Shown: positions 23,291 through 37,800 of the stretch, piece after piece
How the letters are laid out: each line of letters begins with the position of its first letter
How positions within the stretch are numbered: the first letter of the stretch is position 1
DNA from: Chrysaora quinquecirrha
Lineage: Eukaryota; Cnidaria; Scyphozoa; Semaeostomeae; Pelagiidae
DNA length: 64,000 bases
Reading direction: 5' to 3'
NCBI GenBank assembly: GCA_014526335.1
Contig: JACTAT010000016.1
Coordinates: 1,158,770-1,222,769 of the forward strand
The notes under the pieces: model-generated
The model's database searches: none
What the model was told of the DNA's origin: nothing
What the model saw: the letters and a program-made list of their open reading frames with translations, nothing else
Made by a program: the position numbers and the translations under genes

Positions 23291-24309
23291 TATTAAGTTA
23301 GCTAAGTTTTCTTGGTTAATTTCTTTATAAACTGATGACAATTGGAAATATTTTTACTGAATATCTACAATATACCTTAATTTTCAGTAGATAAGCGTTT
23401 CAGTCTTTTTCATGGGGGATTTCTAATCCTTCAATTTTACATTCTGCTAAAATCTCCACTATATACAGTAGAACAGTTGCAGAGTTTTTCGAAGTCTGAT
23501 TTTCTTATATTTGTTAAGTACTAATTGTAACGTTATTATGTTGCTGTTGTTGTTTTATGATTCTTTAGTAATAATGGCGGATTACTAGGCCAAATGCTTT
23601 CAATTATCTGAATTATTGTGTTTACTTTACTTTAACTTTACACTAATGGCTCTCCCTGTGTCTAATTCTAGGATCTCATGTTAAAAACTGAACATGCTTT
23701 TGCTAATTTTACTCCTCTCCACCATCAAAGCGAAAATCTTGTTCCAAGAAACTCCAAAAACTTGTATAATGTCCTGCCTTAGCCATTCCCCTACTTCTTC
23801 TGAATTCCATTCCCCATTCCTCATCGCCAGCTTTCCCACTTGCCTTCTCTTAACTAGCTATGGTCATAATCTCGGTTTTCGCCGATTCGGTTGTACGATT
23901 CCGCATTTCACCATCACCTTCCTCATCCCCATTCCTCCATTCCCGCCCTTTAGTCTCCGTTCCGGATTCCCCATTACACAATTCCATATTTTCATCCAAT
24001 AAGAAAACCGTGAGACCAAATGGGAGCACAAGTGCAAATAACAAAACAAATAAAGTCCGGAAATCTTGTCTGCACTATTATTGAGAGCTCATTATGATAT
24101 TTCCGACAAATCATTTGGTGCGGAGCGCAAAGCGATTAATCCGGTGCCTTCCGCATCTGAACCGCATCGATTCCTAATAAGCTTGTCCTCTTGTCATGAC
24201 TGTGGAGAAAGAAGTGAGCAGTTTCTCGGTATTCATTCAAAAGGTGCCATCCGCCAGAACGTGGCAAGGTGCAGCAAAATCCAGTAAACAAAGATGGCAG
24301 TGTTGAATA

Positions 24310-24560
24310 AAAATACTTTAATGATGATCGATGTTAATGGTTAGAACCTGTTGATGATTATGATTATGACGATCGATGTTTTATGATGATAATGATAATG
24401 ATTCTAAATGATGATACGTAATGATGATGTTAATGGATTCTCATAGTGATGATGATGATGATAATGATGATGATGATGATGATTATTATTATTATTATGA
24501 TAATGAAGATGACGATGAGAAATTGATGTCCATAATATTGATTAAGATGATGAATGATGA
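24310..24560 (+). repeat. GAT-rich microsatellite
   Basis: Imperfect GATGAT/AATGAT tract. Open frames over it are repeat artefacts. Confidence 0.85.
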
Positions 24561-25059
24561 TGATCACAGTGATGATATTTTGTCGCCATGCCAGACATCA
24601 GGGACCGTTTTGTTTTCTGCTAATTGTTTATTGTTTTCATTTTCAATCACAATGCCCCTTCGCTTGTTTTTGTTTGTTTAATCAAATTGTGTTATCCATA
24701 ACTGTCAAATTAGGCGTAATAGGCTAATTGAGATATTGTTCGCAATTTTCAAAAGATTTATCACAATTTCGATCGTAAGATCGTAATGCAATGTGCATGC
24801 AAGTTGTTCAGATTGTTCTTTACGTCATTGATAGATAACAGTGACGTCAAACATCTGAACAATGAATGATGAATGGAATTCAGGGAAACCCAAAAATGAA
24901 GGAAATGGTGGAATCTTGGGGAATCTGGAAATCAAACAAAAGTCTGCGACAAGTGGAAGACTCGTCCCTCTCTGTCTCTCTTCTGATAACAACACAACAA
25001 AGCCAAAACAACTCGAGGTGCAATTGGACATTTTGTTTCGTACACTTTTCCTGAAAGTC

Positions 25060-25150
25060 CTATTTTTTCAAGAAAATCCATTGAAAATCCTTTTGTTTTA
25101 ATAGAAACTCGTACACCTTCTTGAAGAGTGAAAAGCCCCTCGAAATAACT
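25060..25150. repeat. Half copy of a dispersed foldback repeat
   Basis: AATCCTTTTGTTT, GAAACTCGTACACCTTCTTGA and GAGTGAAAAGCCCCTCG match 27370-27437, where the full foldback occurs. Confidence 0.55.
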
Positions 25151-25782
25151 TATCTTTCATGTCCAGCAACTTATTCCTGAATTCTGACACATAATTGTGT
25201 TTTTAAAGATTAAACTACGTATGTACCCATCCGTTGTCGGATCCATGTTCCTCTGAATTTTAAGATTACGTTATACAGTAACTTGCCAATTGAGGTCTTA
25301 AAAAGTAATAGGTCAATTTTGATATTTAATATCTCAGTAAGAAAATAAACAAACATCTAATTCATCGACTTTTGTGTCTTGCTGTCTAGAACAGAAATTC
25401 TTTATTTCAGACAGTGTGTTATTCTAAAAGAGCTCAGTTGCTCTTTTCTTGCTAAACATTAAAGATGCAGCCATCCATGAAACAATATTTTTTCAAAATA
25501 ACGATCGTCATCAAACCATATGTGTTTAGAATCTAAGAAACCAAGAAAAGGACATTAATAAAAAGTCTGTCAATGAAAGTAAATGACTGAATGAAATATC
25601 TCGTGAAGGTTTCTTGGCTGAATCTCTTTGAGTATTTCAAGAGAGGGGATGAAAACATTGTCATTTTTGAAAAGCTAAGCAGATTTTTAATCCTAAGTCG
25701 TTAAGAAGAATAGTCAAGTTAAATAAAATTTCCCCTAAATCTGTCTGTTCAAACTAATCGTCATTGCACGAGGAGACGAAAA

Positions 25783-25882
25783 ATGGACGACAAAATGTAC
25801 CACATCACAGCTGTGAAATGTTCCAGATCTTTTACAAGTCAGGATAAGAAAAAACCTTTCATAAAGCAACGACAGACCGCAG
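25783..25882 (+). CDS. Gene 2 alternative first exon a
   Basis: ATG with A at -3 and G at +4, encoding MDDKMYHITAVKC and a Lys-rich stretch. It ends in phase 1 at GTAATT and joins in frame to 33266. Basic N-terminus, no signal peptide. Confidence 0.5.
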
Positions 25883-27835
25883 GTAATTAGTTCTACGTTT
25901 TTTTAAACCTATTTTTTTTAATCTAAACCACTTAAAATCTCGGTATTTACAAACTCATAATTCAATTCAAATCAAAACAAAAATGCGCTACGGACAATAC
26001 ATAGGGAATTATTTAGAAAAAATAAATCATTTTCGACATTAACATCCACTGTTCTAGGAAAACTTTTTAAAACCTATCCATGTTGATTAAGTGTTTTTGT
26101 TGTGGAAAAAAACTTTCACTCTTCTTGAATTCTTACCGAATGATTTGTTTGGCGAAAGAGTCACCATTTTCGCAGCTTGATTCGATATTTTGTCCTTAGC
26201 ACATGTCTGTAGGCCTGACATGAATGCCATCAGGAAACAGTGGGTTTCCTTTGGGAAGTGAGATCTTACAGAGAGTGGCGATGGTGATTTAGATTTTCTA
26301 TCAATGTAGTATTCTCACGGTCAATAAGGGAATACGCCAATCTGTTCTTGAGACAGTGGCATAAGATTTGCATGAAAGCACTCGAATTGACAAAGTAAAC
26401 AAAACTTAGTTCAAGATTACACATCACTCATTCTTGAGTAAACGGCTTGGGTTCGTACGTCCACAAAACGTGAAGTTCACAATTTTTTGACGAATTTCAA
26501 AAAGACTCACGATATTTCAACATGAATGTTTTTCGACGTAACAAATCGGGCACTAGCTCTATGCGAACGTCTAGGAAAACTAACAATCAAAATGGAACAA
26601 TTATTCGAGGTGGAAATGAATCTAAAGATTCTACACGTGTCGGTGAGTTTGTTTATTTTTTTGATATTCTCTAAGTTTTATATATTTTATATTCCTTTAC
26701 ATTGTTGATCTTTGAGGAGGGTCAAGTTTCACTTCGCTGTTGGTTTGTCATATTTCATTGTTGATAAATTCACCAGCTGTCAATACTGTTTTCAAACAAA
26801 ATACTACAATATTTATAGATAAAATTCTCACTATAATCTCTAATTTATCGTTGAAAATTTATCGTCGGAATCCTGATTTAAGATTTGTTGAAAACACCAG
26901 AATCATCTTTTCTGGGTGTCAAGAGTCAAGAAGAGTTTGTCAATTGTTGTCACCTTCGACTTGCAACAAAGCAACAATTGTCTCGCCTTCAGAAAGTCGA
27001 GATTTTTGCGCTCTTTTTAGTTATCATGATCACGATGATGATCATAAACTGTAGTTGTAGTCGGTGATTATGATGATTATTATTCTGATGATAATGGTGA
27101 TTCATGATTGTGATGTTGATGATGATGGTTGATGAAAACTATGATGATGATCATGGACGATCATGATAATCAATATAATTACTCAGTTTCTTTTTTATCA
27201 AAATACAATTGATTTTAATGTCTTGATATACTTTACTGGTTACGACTTACTGTTGGTAAACTTTACTGGTTTATCGGTTACGTCTTTAATTTTACCCGAG
27301 GGGCAATTCACTCCCTGGAATCTCGTACACCCTCCTCACCTGGAATCTCCATTGTTCTCGAAGGAATCTTGTAAGAATCCTTTTGTTTCAATAGGAATCT
27401 CTTACGCTTTTTTGAGGAGTGAAATGCCCCTCGATTTTACCAATATACAGTATGCACTGTACGTGTTTACTTTAGCATAGCTTCAAGCAAAGAGGGCACA
27501 AGGCCGGCAAAACCAAGCAATTTTTCCCTGACCCAACATCATTTCTGTGGCTCGTTCTGCGTTTTCAGACCTCATTTACACATCATAATGGATTTGGTCC
27601 AGATTGCCTGGATTTTAAGTGCCTCTTTAAAATATTACCGCAAACAACTAATGTTGTATTAGTATTTATTATCTGCTAAATCAGACTTTTCAGAAGTTGA
27701 GAGTTTTGAGTTGTCACCCACTTCGAAATTTTTTTATCATGATAATCATATTCATCAACACTGGTACACCCCCATCAGCACCCCTATCAGCATCATCACT
27801 TTCAGATGATCTATCATTGTAATCAATCATCGTCG

Positions 27836-27869
<34 letters not shown>

Positions 27870-30800
27870 TATCATTATCATCATCATCATCTTCACCATC
27901 ATCATCATCATCATCATCATCGTCGTCGTCGTCATCATCATCCTTATCATCATCATCATCTTCATCATCATCATCATTCACCATCAACATCATTATAATC
28001 ACCATAATCACAGTCATCGTCATCATTATCATCATCATCATCGTCGTCATCATATTTATCATCATCACCACCATCATCATCATCATCATCATCATGCACG
28101 TAATACTATTTTTTTACTATTATTAGTTTATTATATATGTCATGACGTCATTTGAATCAGACAGAGGAAACAGAAAGCAGGTCGATAGAATAATCATTTT
28201 CTTTCCCATTCGAAGTAAATCCAAATATGCCGGCGTTGACGTTTGGTTATTTTTTCCTTTTTACAAATATATTTAATGCTCCGAAAATAACTACTTTATG
28301 TCATTTAGAATTAATTTTCCATTCCGGCCTGATTAAGTTTTTGCTCTTTTGGTTAGCCACATCTTGACTGCAAACGATAATGGTACCATGACGATTTTTA
28401 GGATTTTGACCCTTGTATACTTTCTCACTTTCTATGTAGTTTAAGGACTTTAAGTTTGTTATTGATTCAGGGCAATCCTGTTGTCAGAGTGTTGTTGCTG
28501 TTGGTGTTGTGTGAAAAGTGGAACGAAATTTGTATGTACGTCTAGGCACTAAATGGTCCAATAAGCCTAAGGCACTTGATTGTGATGACAAGCAATGGTT
28601 GACCCTAAGGCCACCCGAGACTTTCAAAAAGAGGAGGATAGTTAAAAAGATTAATGACGTAAAGTGCTAATATTGAGAGTACACTCTTTTTTTTAATAAG
28701 CAGCTTTTCAATAAGCAACCAGGGCTGAGATTGTGCTAAAATTTCTGGTGAAATAGCTTTCTTTATACTGTACATCCTTGCAAACTTGTCAGTTACATTG
28801 AGAAGACAGAAAAGAGCCAAAATAAGAGGTTTTAGGGGCCTAGGGGGCACCAGTCATTCTGTGACGGCTGAAATCCTAGATATGTTAAGCAACTCTTGAG
28901 GGCTGGACCAAAGTCAAGTTGCTTATTAAAAAAAAAATGTAGAACAACTTTTATGGGCTCACAGGTCCAGAGACCCCCAAGTAGTAGTCTTCAAAGGCCC
29001 CCCCAGCTGCTGTCCCACCCTACTCTTATGACCTAAGCAAGAGAGGTGACTTGCTTGCTGCAACGACCAGACGAAAAGAAAAAGGGTGGTTAGGAATGGA
29101 AGTTGAGCGCTATTTGCCTCAGCTATAACAAACTCTCGAAATTCGGAGAGCTTGTTCACCACTTGCCTTGCAGTGGCATGGGCAGACATCAAACACTGGA
29201 GGGTTAAAAGGAAAATTAGGAACAGAAGATGTAAAGAACAAATAACCAAGTCGTACCGCGCCCTTCGAAACTTTTACGTCAGACTTAGCCTATACAAAAA
29301 ATCTATCTTGGGAGCCCCCGAATGCCCCCTTGGCTACGTGAATAATCCCTTGCCTAGAGGTAACTGCTCTTAGCAAATTTCCTGTACTTCTTCTCAAACA
29401 TATCCCTATAAACCATTAAAAGATCCTTCATTCAGTAGCCTAATCTTACAGTTGTAACGAGATTTCTTATTTCACCTTAATCCTGTTTTTCCTGATTCTA
29501 ATTATATGATCACGTCTACTTGTCGCTTTAACCAATCAAGTCCATTAAAAAACATGAACATAGAGAGCTTTATATTCGCTGTGTGATGATAATACAATTA
29601 TTTCATCGAATTGTCCTGAAACTACACCAGATCTAATCTGTTAACATGATTGATCTAAAGACAACTTATTTTGAGTTCTGAGTGAGTTGAGGAGATCAGT
29701 TACATGCAGTCATTTTAAGCATAAGCAGGTTGAGGTCGAGGCTATCGCCAGGTCGAGGCTGTCACCAGATCGAGGCTAGTATCAGGTCGATGCTGTTGTC
29801 GTCGGCGTGTCAGGTCGAGACAGACTACTATCTAGCCTTATTACACGAGTTGAGCTTTCTCTGTTGAGATGAATCCCAGTTCAATTGCTGGTAGCCTGCG
29901 CCAAGCCGTAGGTTCGACTGGTTGCGACTCCATTGATTCTGGAGTCGCAACCAGACGAGTCTGCGCGCAGGCCAAATTTCTGGGTATACTTTTGGGTTTT
30001 TGGAGCAGAGTTTGACCCCCGGGACCATATGCTACTTAAAGACTTCGGGATTTTCATTTTGGGTTTCTTTGTAAAAGAACGACAATAATTATACATGCTC
30101 CGTGCTCCGTCGATGATTTTTCTTCCGAACAAACAAGCCAAATGTTATAGACTGATGAAAGAAACCTTGGTGACCAAGCTCTTTCCTTTTCTATTGTCTT
30201 TCTCCTTCAGCTAACAGTTAATTCGATTCCAGTAAATTTCTTTATTCTTTCATTCTTTTTTTAGCAACAACCAAAAATAAACGACTTGTGTAGCTTGTCT
30301 ATAACACCTTAGTGTCATTTGTGAAATAATCCCCAATCATCTCCAGCTTAGCAGACAACGCCCTTCATTTGTAATATGTGCACGTAAAATATCTTTTGAC
30401 TACTTTGCCAAGAAACAAACAAATGTGACATATATATATAAGAAGAGATTCTTATCTAAAGTTTATCGCTCGTCAAATGGGCGGGGGAGAGATTGAGAAT
30501 TACGTAGTGGAGGCCCCTTTCTGTGATCCTAGTTTGTGTGATAAATAAGACACAGGGAAGTTTATAAAAACTCTTCAGGACACTAGTGATCTATGCTGAT
30601 TAAGAAAGTAATAGCACAGTCAGAACTTCATTGAATACTTTATCAATTAACAGGAGACCCTATTCTTTTAAGAGCGTAAATGCTAAAGTGAACTGAGAGA
30701 AAGAAATGGATGTGGAAACGTAGATGTGAGAACAACAAAATGGAAAGCATAAAGTTGTGTGAGAATCAGTAAACTGTATACAGGATATCTTCATAAGGAG

Positions 30801-33800
30801 TAGACTAAAGACCTTTTTAAAGAGGCCTGGGTCGGCGCGACATTTTCTGGAAGATGGCAGACATCTTAATTAAGGGAATCCTCTTCGCATGCAGCTACCT
30901 GAGTTGAAATCGCTTCTAGTGCAGCAAATTTTACTTCAAATTCACGTTTAATTAAAAATAAGTGATAGAAAGGGTTCAAGTCCCAGCTTATCTACTCAAG
31001 GAGGCCTTAAATGCATTAAATCAAGTATTTTCCTTTATATCAGTTACTTGCATCCGACTTGCATCTTGCCTAAATTTCTGAGATGTTTTCAACATTTATT
31101 GCCGCAGGTTCGTCTACATATTGCTTCTAAAGGCATTCGGTGCTAGGATACTCTGAGGTATCCATACAAATGTAATGAAGCTAAGCTTTCCAACATAAAC
31201 ACGAAATTGGTTTCTTATAGAAAAACTTTTCTTATAGAACACATCAAAGTTCAAGTTACTTTTCTGGTTCACAGCACATTTAGCCTTTTTTTATTTTACC
31301 GTTGACAACAAAGTGTTAAGAAAAAAAACAATAATTCATCTCCCGCTTTTGCCGAAAATCTTTGAGGTATCCAAATAGACCTTAAGTGTTTATTAGAACA
31401 ACCTGTTTTTATAGACTACAAGATTTTTCGGCAAAGTAACAAAAACAAGTTTTTAATTTCTGAATGAACTTCTTTATCAAGATCAGCTGCACCCCAGTCT
31501 TGACCAACAACACAAAAGCTAAAGCCAAATTAAAGATTTCCTCTAATCGTGTTTCCCGCTATGAACTATGGGTTTTGGATTAATACAGAGCTCTGGGATA
31601 AGAGGCTGCAGGACAAATAACTACTTTAAGAAGATTACTAAATACAAAAGTTGAGAGGGCTGGGTCTATGTTGAGAGCTACACGTAAATTGTTTGTATTG
31701 TCCTTAATGCTTCAAAAGTGAAGCGTTAATTCAGATTAAATGCTTATGATAATACGTTTAAATCAATCTTCTAGTTGTCTGCATTGCTTAGAGGCAACAC
31801 AGCGTTAAGCAACTATAATGAGCTTCGGCTATCTGGTATACAGTAGTGTATGTAATCGAAACCTTCTCGATTAATCGAAGACTGTATGTGTATGTGACAT
31901 ACTGTACCAGTAAAAACAAGCTCCGCTCATGCGCGAATCAACCTATTACACAACATTACACAACAAGATCAATTTGGGACCTGGTACCCGTTGGTTAGAC
32001 TCTTACCAGAGTAGTGGTTATCGCTAAGGAATTGAACTGCTGGACGCGCAAACTCGATCTCCCTTTGAGCGATCTCATTTTGGTGTTAGACTTTGTTTCA
32101 TGAGCAATAACTAATACTAAGGTATAAGACTTATTACACGAGTCCCATCCTTCGCAAAACAACAACAACCACAACCATACAAGTGTTCGTTGAGAGTTTA
32201 AGCGTCCAGCGCAGACTCATTAGCGATAACTACGACTCGTGTTATAAGTCTACTCAGGTATAAGTCTACCCGGTGGTATCTGCATGTAATGTAGTAGGAT
32301 TTCGTAGCGTATTACTCGAAACTCCAGCGTATGCGTATAAACGTAAAACGCTTTTTCGTTTGCTAGTTACGCCTGTTACGCGAAGGGTTTTATTCTTGGT
32401 GAATTATCTTGCGTTGGGTGTGGGGTTTTTCCAGGCATCTTTAAACTTCTTCAAACTTCATTCGTAATTCTGTATTTCTTCCTTCGACTCGAGTGAAACT
32501 GAAACTTCCTGATCAACGTTTTTCCAAATGTTGTTGTATTGTGTGAGGTTTAGACCACAGTAAATTCAACAATAATAGAAAGATTTGTTGTTTAATATTA
32601 TGTATATATACACATGTCCTTAACCAATCCTATCTCCAAATTCAACTTCAACTCCTGGAGAAAAACGTGGCTTCCCATATTTGGGAAACTTACATACGGG
32701 TAACTGATATAACATCCGGGAAAGCAATAACAATAATAATAATAATTAGCAAAGTCAAACAACAACTACAACATTTAAAGCACTGCAAAATGATGGCATA
32801 TCGTGCAAACTTGACTGAACAGCTTGCAAATGGGGGCTTTCACACCAGTGACACCAGTACCTGTGGGAAAATTCGAGTTTCTAAGCGGGCTAAGCCTATT
32901 GCTTCCCATCCCATCTGCTAGTTAAGAGTGAGTTGAAGATTTCTGACGTTAGCGTCAATACCAGATTCAGGCCTCGGCGCTTGATGTTTTTATAAAATAA
33001 CAAGCCTCCCAACAAAGTAGTCGTTCGGTTTCGGTGCGAATTGCTTTTGCAGAAACTAACTCGGCCTAAATTTAGTTTCTTGCACGAGTTCCAAAGAGCC
33101 TGGCTACATTTCTAATTGTTTGTAAATTCAAAAATATTTGTGGCCCTTTGATTTGTTTATGTGGCAAATTGTTTTAGTGAAAACGAACTGACCTAAGTAA
33201 AGCCGTTATCAGTTAATCTCATGAAATTAATATAATATTTGAAACTGTTTTATTTGATTACTTAGACGACGGGAAGGTCAGATACAGCGAAGAAGAGACA
33301 AACAGTGCACAGGTTGTGAAAGGGCGTAGACCGAGAAGACATACAACTGGTGGATCACAACACAAGGAAGCTATTCAGAAAGCTAAAGACATGGTCGCTA
33401 ATGATCCTGACATTGATACTGCAGCACAAGATGCTAATTACGGAACCCTGAATAGAAAAGAACTGATATCAATGCTCAAAGATAGATATGGAAATGATAT
33501 GGAGAAATATCGATCCCTCAGAAAGGTACAGTGATTTCAGATTATGTGACGTCTCAGTTTGTGGAAATTCTAGGTTCAGCTTTTCCTCCAGTGGAACCTT
33601 CTTATAATCTGCTTGCTTCTAAACACGTAGGTTGTTTTTATAAGAAACTCTTTGTAAGAATCTAAGTAGTTTCCACGATCTTCGAATGGGTCGAATGCTC
33701 CAACTATGATTTCTCCAAGAAAAATGTTGGAGACCGCAGCCCTGAGACTCTCGAAAAAGAGGGCAACTCCCTTTCCAATCCAAAGATATTCTAACTTTTT

Positions 33801-34834
33801 CACCAACACAATTGCCCTGTGTTTTTGTTTTTTGTAAATAATCTCTACAGATGGGTACCGTGCACCGTAGTTAAATATATAAAAATTTTAAGGCATTTCT
33901 TTCAAAAGCTTGAACAATTTCTTGTAGTTATAGTCAATTTGATGGTGCAAATCGGGTAAACGCATTTTAGTTAAATGCGCAAAGGTCTTTTCGCCATATT
34001 TAAAGTTGCCCCAGGTGTTAAAATAGGTCCAAAAATTCGAGATGAGTAAAAAGTCTTTGCTTTTCTATGGAAGGGTCTACACGAGTAACAGAATTTATCG
34101 ATAGACATGGGTGGGTTTGGAAAACCTGGTGAAAAACCTGGGAAAACCCTGGGAAAACATTGCTGAAAAAACCTTGGCGGCATGTCTTTTCTTCTGAGCA
34201 ATCAAAACATCCCCCGGGTGATTAAAATATCATATGGTTTTTTGCTATATGAGTACAGAATACTTCTAATTCCAGCAGGGGGATAAACAGGTTTGGGCGA
34301 CCCAAGACGAATTTAAACTTTGTTTTCTATTCTATTTTCGACAGAATGAAAAGATAGATGTGGAGCATCGCACAGTAGAATCAAACACAAAACAAAGACC
34401 TAAAACATCTGGTAGAATCCTGACTTACAAAACGTCATCTGAACTGAATGGTCATGTCAGAAGGGGTAGTACGAGCAGTCAAGAAGGCTCACAGACTTCA
34501 CAAGAGAGTATTCCATATTCTGCAACACCTCCATCATATGACTCTCATTCAAGTAAGGCAATGCAAACAGCTGCCTTGAGGCAATATGCTCAGAGGAATA
34601 GAAAAAGTAATGTATCATTTGCTTATTTCTGATTTTATCCTATCAACGTATTCCGTGTTTTAAACTTATGTTCTGTGTACTTGTGCTTGGTCGTGTGGGG
34701 TCAGCATCTGGATTTTTGACTTTCCAGATGGATGACTAAACAACTCACTCTGCCGTCCTTCGGAAGGGACGTTAAAACTAGGAGTCCCGTGTCTGGATGC
34801 TAAGCTGGAAATGACAGCCTTCTCAAAATAAAGT

Positions 34835-34865
<31 letters not shown>

Positions 34866-37800
34866 GCCGCAAGGCATCCATAGGCAGGGGCGCCGGAATC
34901 AGTGGGCTCAACTGCCCTTATAAAACTTGCCCTCATAAAAAAAGGAAATTCAGTAATTATCCCGTTTTTACTATTGTTTTGCTTTGAACTTGTCGTTTCT
35001 GCCCCTGTTTCTCGTTGCCTTGCCTCCGATGACCTCTGTATAGGCATTTTTACAGGTAAAATTTTTGATAGTCTATCGTTTAATTAATTTCTCGGTTTGG
35101 TTTTTGACACGGGATTGGACAGGATACACCCCTAGCCAAAGGTCACCTTGGAGAGGGCTTAGAGTAGACATATTACATGAGTCGTAGTTATCGCTATTGA
35201 ATTGAATTGCTTGACGCTCAAACTAACCTGATTGAAGCGAACAACAACAACATCAATTCGATTCAATGTGAGCGAACGTTAGGGACTTGGGAAGCAAATC
35301 TAGGCTTAGTGCTCAAGTAAAAACGTTTGAAATTTCAGACCCCTTACTAAAACATAAGCTTCAGTAGAAAACATGTCTAAGTTTGTACGGCATTTTGCTT
35401 TAGGATATAACGAATTCACAATGTCATTGGGGTTAGGAATTTCAGGACGGCTTAGTCGGTTTCTTCTTTCTTAACCTTTGTTCATAACGGATATATGTAT
35501 ATGAACATATTCTCGTTTGACGATTGACTCAATTATCTTTCCAAAAAACTGCTTCCAGGCCACATGCCCCTTTGATCTTAGTAAGAAGCCTAGCCTTGGG
35601 CCGTGTCATAGAAAGCAAATGATTACAGGAAGAGATCATAAATCTAATTTAAGAGTAAGGTCAGATCATTAAGAAATCAAAAACAAGACCGTCAGATTCA
35701 GAAATGTCTTGAGAAAGACTCTCTTTCATCAGTTAGTTCCTAAGGTGAAGGCCAGGTACTTGACCCTACTGGCCAAGTACCGACCGGAGTTGTTTTTCGT
35801 AACAATTTTTGTACAGAGTTGGTTTTTATACCAATTTCTGTACAAGGTTTTACTGACTTAATACCAATGTGGCGAATACCTGACTGTGACTTCATACCAA
35901 ATCTAAGCAAAAATTTATCCGAATATATCGAAAATCGAAATATCTGGCATATTTGAAATCGGTACCGTTCCTTTTACAAAAATTTCGAAATTAGTATCAT
36001 TTCTTATACCTAAATTGTGAAAAAGGATGCTCTTCCGGAAAGAACGTTCCAACATAGTCATAGTCCCAAGTACCTAGAATATGGCCGCTCCATTGCAAAA
36101 TATGATACCGTTGGCTAGACAAAATTGCAAAAAAGTATACCCTTTGCTAGCCTAGAAGTCCGAAAAAGTATACCCTCTAGCATGGTACATCCCCAGGTAC
36201 CTTTACTATGGAAGAACCCCCCCCCCCCGTGGCTCAACCCTGCCACTAGCGCAGGGAAGACAAGCTTGTGTCGTTTGCGCATTGAAACTTCACGAGACAA
36301 AATTTTCGCTCTTTCTGCCAGTTTGACAAACAAGTCGCTCAATACTGAAATGAACAGCAACAAGAATTCAAGTTCAACCAGGGAATCCCAGGGACGCGAG
36401 TGCTATATCTTGCCGCCAATAAAGACACTCAAATATTTGTTGTCATGCTATCATAACTCAGAATTTTTTCACATTCCAGTATCAAATGGGAGCTCTGTTC
36501 TGAGTGGGTATTCATCATCAAGCGAAATGCACCATATGGCACCTCAGGTTGTTGAGAAAACCCATCAAACCGTTACTACACAACGCCGTGTAGTTACACA
36601 GGAACCCAATGGGCTGCAGAAACGACAGCAGAGCTTTGATGAGCAACAACAACAACAACACTTGCGAGACCTTGCGCAGTTGGATCGAGAACAGCAAGTT
36701 TTGATGACAGAGAGGCAAAACACTGCGCACTATCAACAACAACAACAACAACAACAACCAGCAAGCCAAGGAGATCGTGATCGTAAGTTTTTTGTAGACT
36801 CATTATAGTCTGTTGTAGCTCTTGCCATTTTATTGAACGGGAGGACCGTTCAATTAGATAGCAAGTGCGAAATTCTAGTAGGTGCGAGAGCCCCCAAGAT
36901 CTGCGAGTGTTGAGAAAGGTTTCAATATCATATTCAACTTTACCACTGAACCTTTCATAAGCTTCTTTAGCATATATGAATGCAGCTCAAATCTAAGCCT
37001 GCTCAAACTCTAAGCCAATTGACCGCTTTTCTCTACTACACTCTTTTTTTATAAGAACCAGGAAATTTTGATCGAGGCTGGCTGATCTTAAGTTTTTGCC
37101 ATTTTTTGAGCCTGAAATGTTCTTTATATTTCTCTTGGCTACTTAGACATCTCTATTTTTTTAGTGACTGTCTGTAGTGTACTCGGTTTGTGTAAAAATG
37201 CAGCATTCTTGTCCAATTCTTTGTCTGCTTGCTTTTTACCTTCAGCCTGACTGTCTTACTTTCATGTTTAGCTGATATTCTTAGGGCTTATGAAAAGGCC
37301 TAGCCTCAGCTTGTTCTTGTTTTGTTCTTAAAATCTGGTCAAAATCCAGGCTCGTGTTTATATAAAATTGTTCTTTTAAAAAAAAGTGTTCTGCTATCAG
37401 TCTCAAAATATATTTATGATAACAAGAACAGAGGATCGCATAGTTGAGACTCTTAAATAACAAGTTATGAACTTCAAAATTAATCATAAATTCAAACAAT
37501 TCAAAACACAAAATAAAACTAATTTTGTTATGAGGATTAACCGGACAATACTGTCCATGTTTTTGCCTGCCAAAGTCCTGCAGAACTATATTGAGCCTCT
37601 TAAACAAAGATTAAGTGAATTAATGTTGATAAAAATAGTTGTTTTTCCTTCCTTTGGCGAGGTGCTTTTGTGTTACTAGGTCACTGTATAAAACCAAAGG
37701 AAAGGTGGTTTGTATCCCGTACCGTATCCCGCAAGCTGATTGGTATTTAAAACAAATGCCAGTTCAGCTTCACTTTCTGAATGGGGCATTTCGATCCGCA

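Larger units (their letters stand above)
22155..25782. other. Intergenic stretch between the two host genes
   Basis: Should hold the 3' untranslated region of gene 1, but no AATAAA signal occurs close to 22154; the first clear ones are near 24045 and 24305. Contains a second copy of the long-inverted-repeat element and a GAT-rich tract. Short open frames show no known motif. Confidence 0.5.
26643..33265 (+). other. Gene 2 first intron
   Basis: 6.6 kb containing ATC microsatellites, several MITEs, a minisatellite and a nested element pair. No further exon was recognised. The short frames at 32273-32467 and 32667-32921 show no known motif. Confidence 0.5.

Noticed and set aside
27714..28126. 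Long open frames on both strands (poly-Ser, poly-Asp, poly-Met)
   Set aside because: They follow the ATC trinucleotide repeat in every frame and have no other content.
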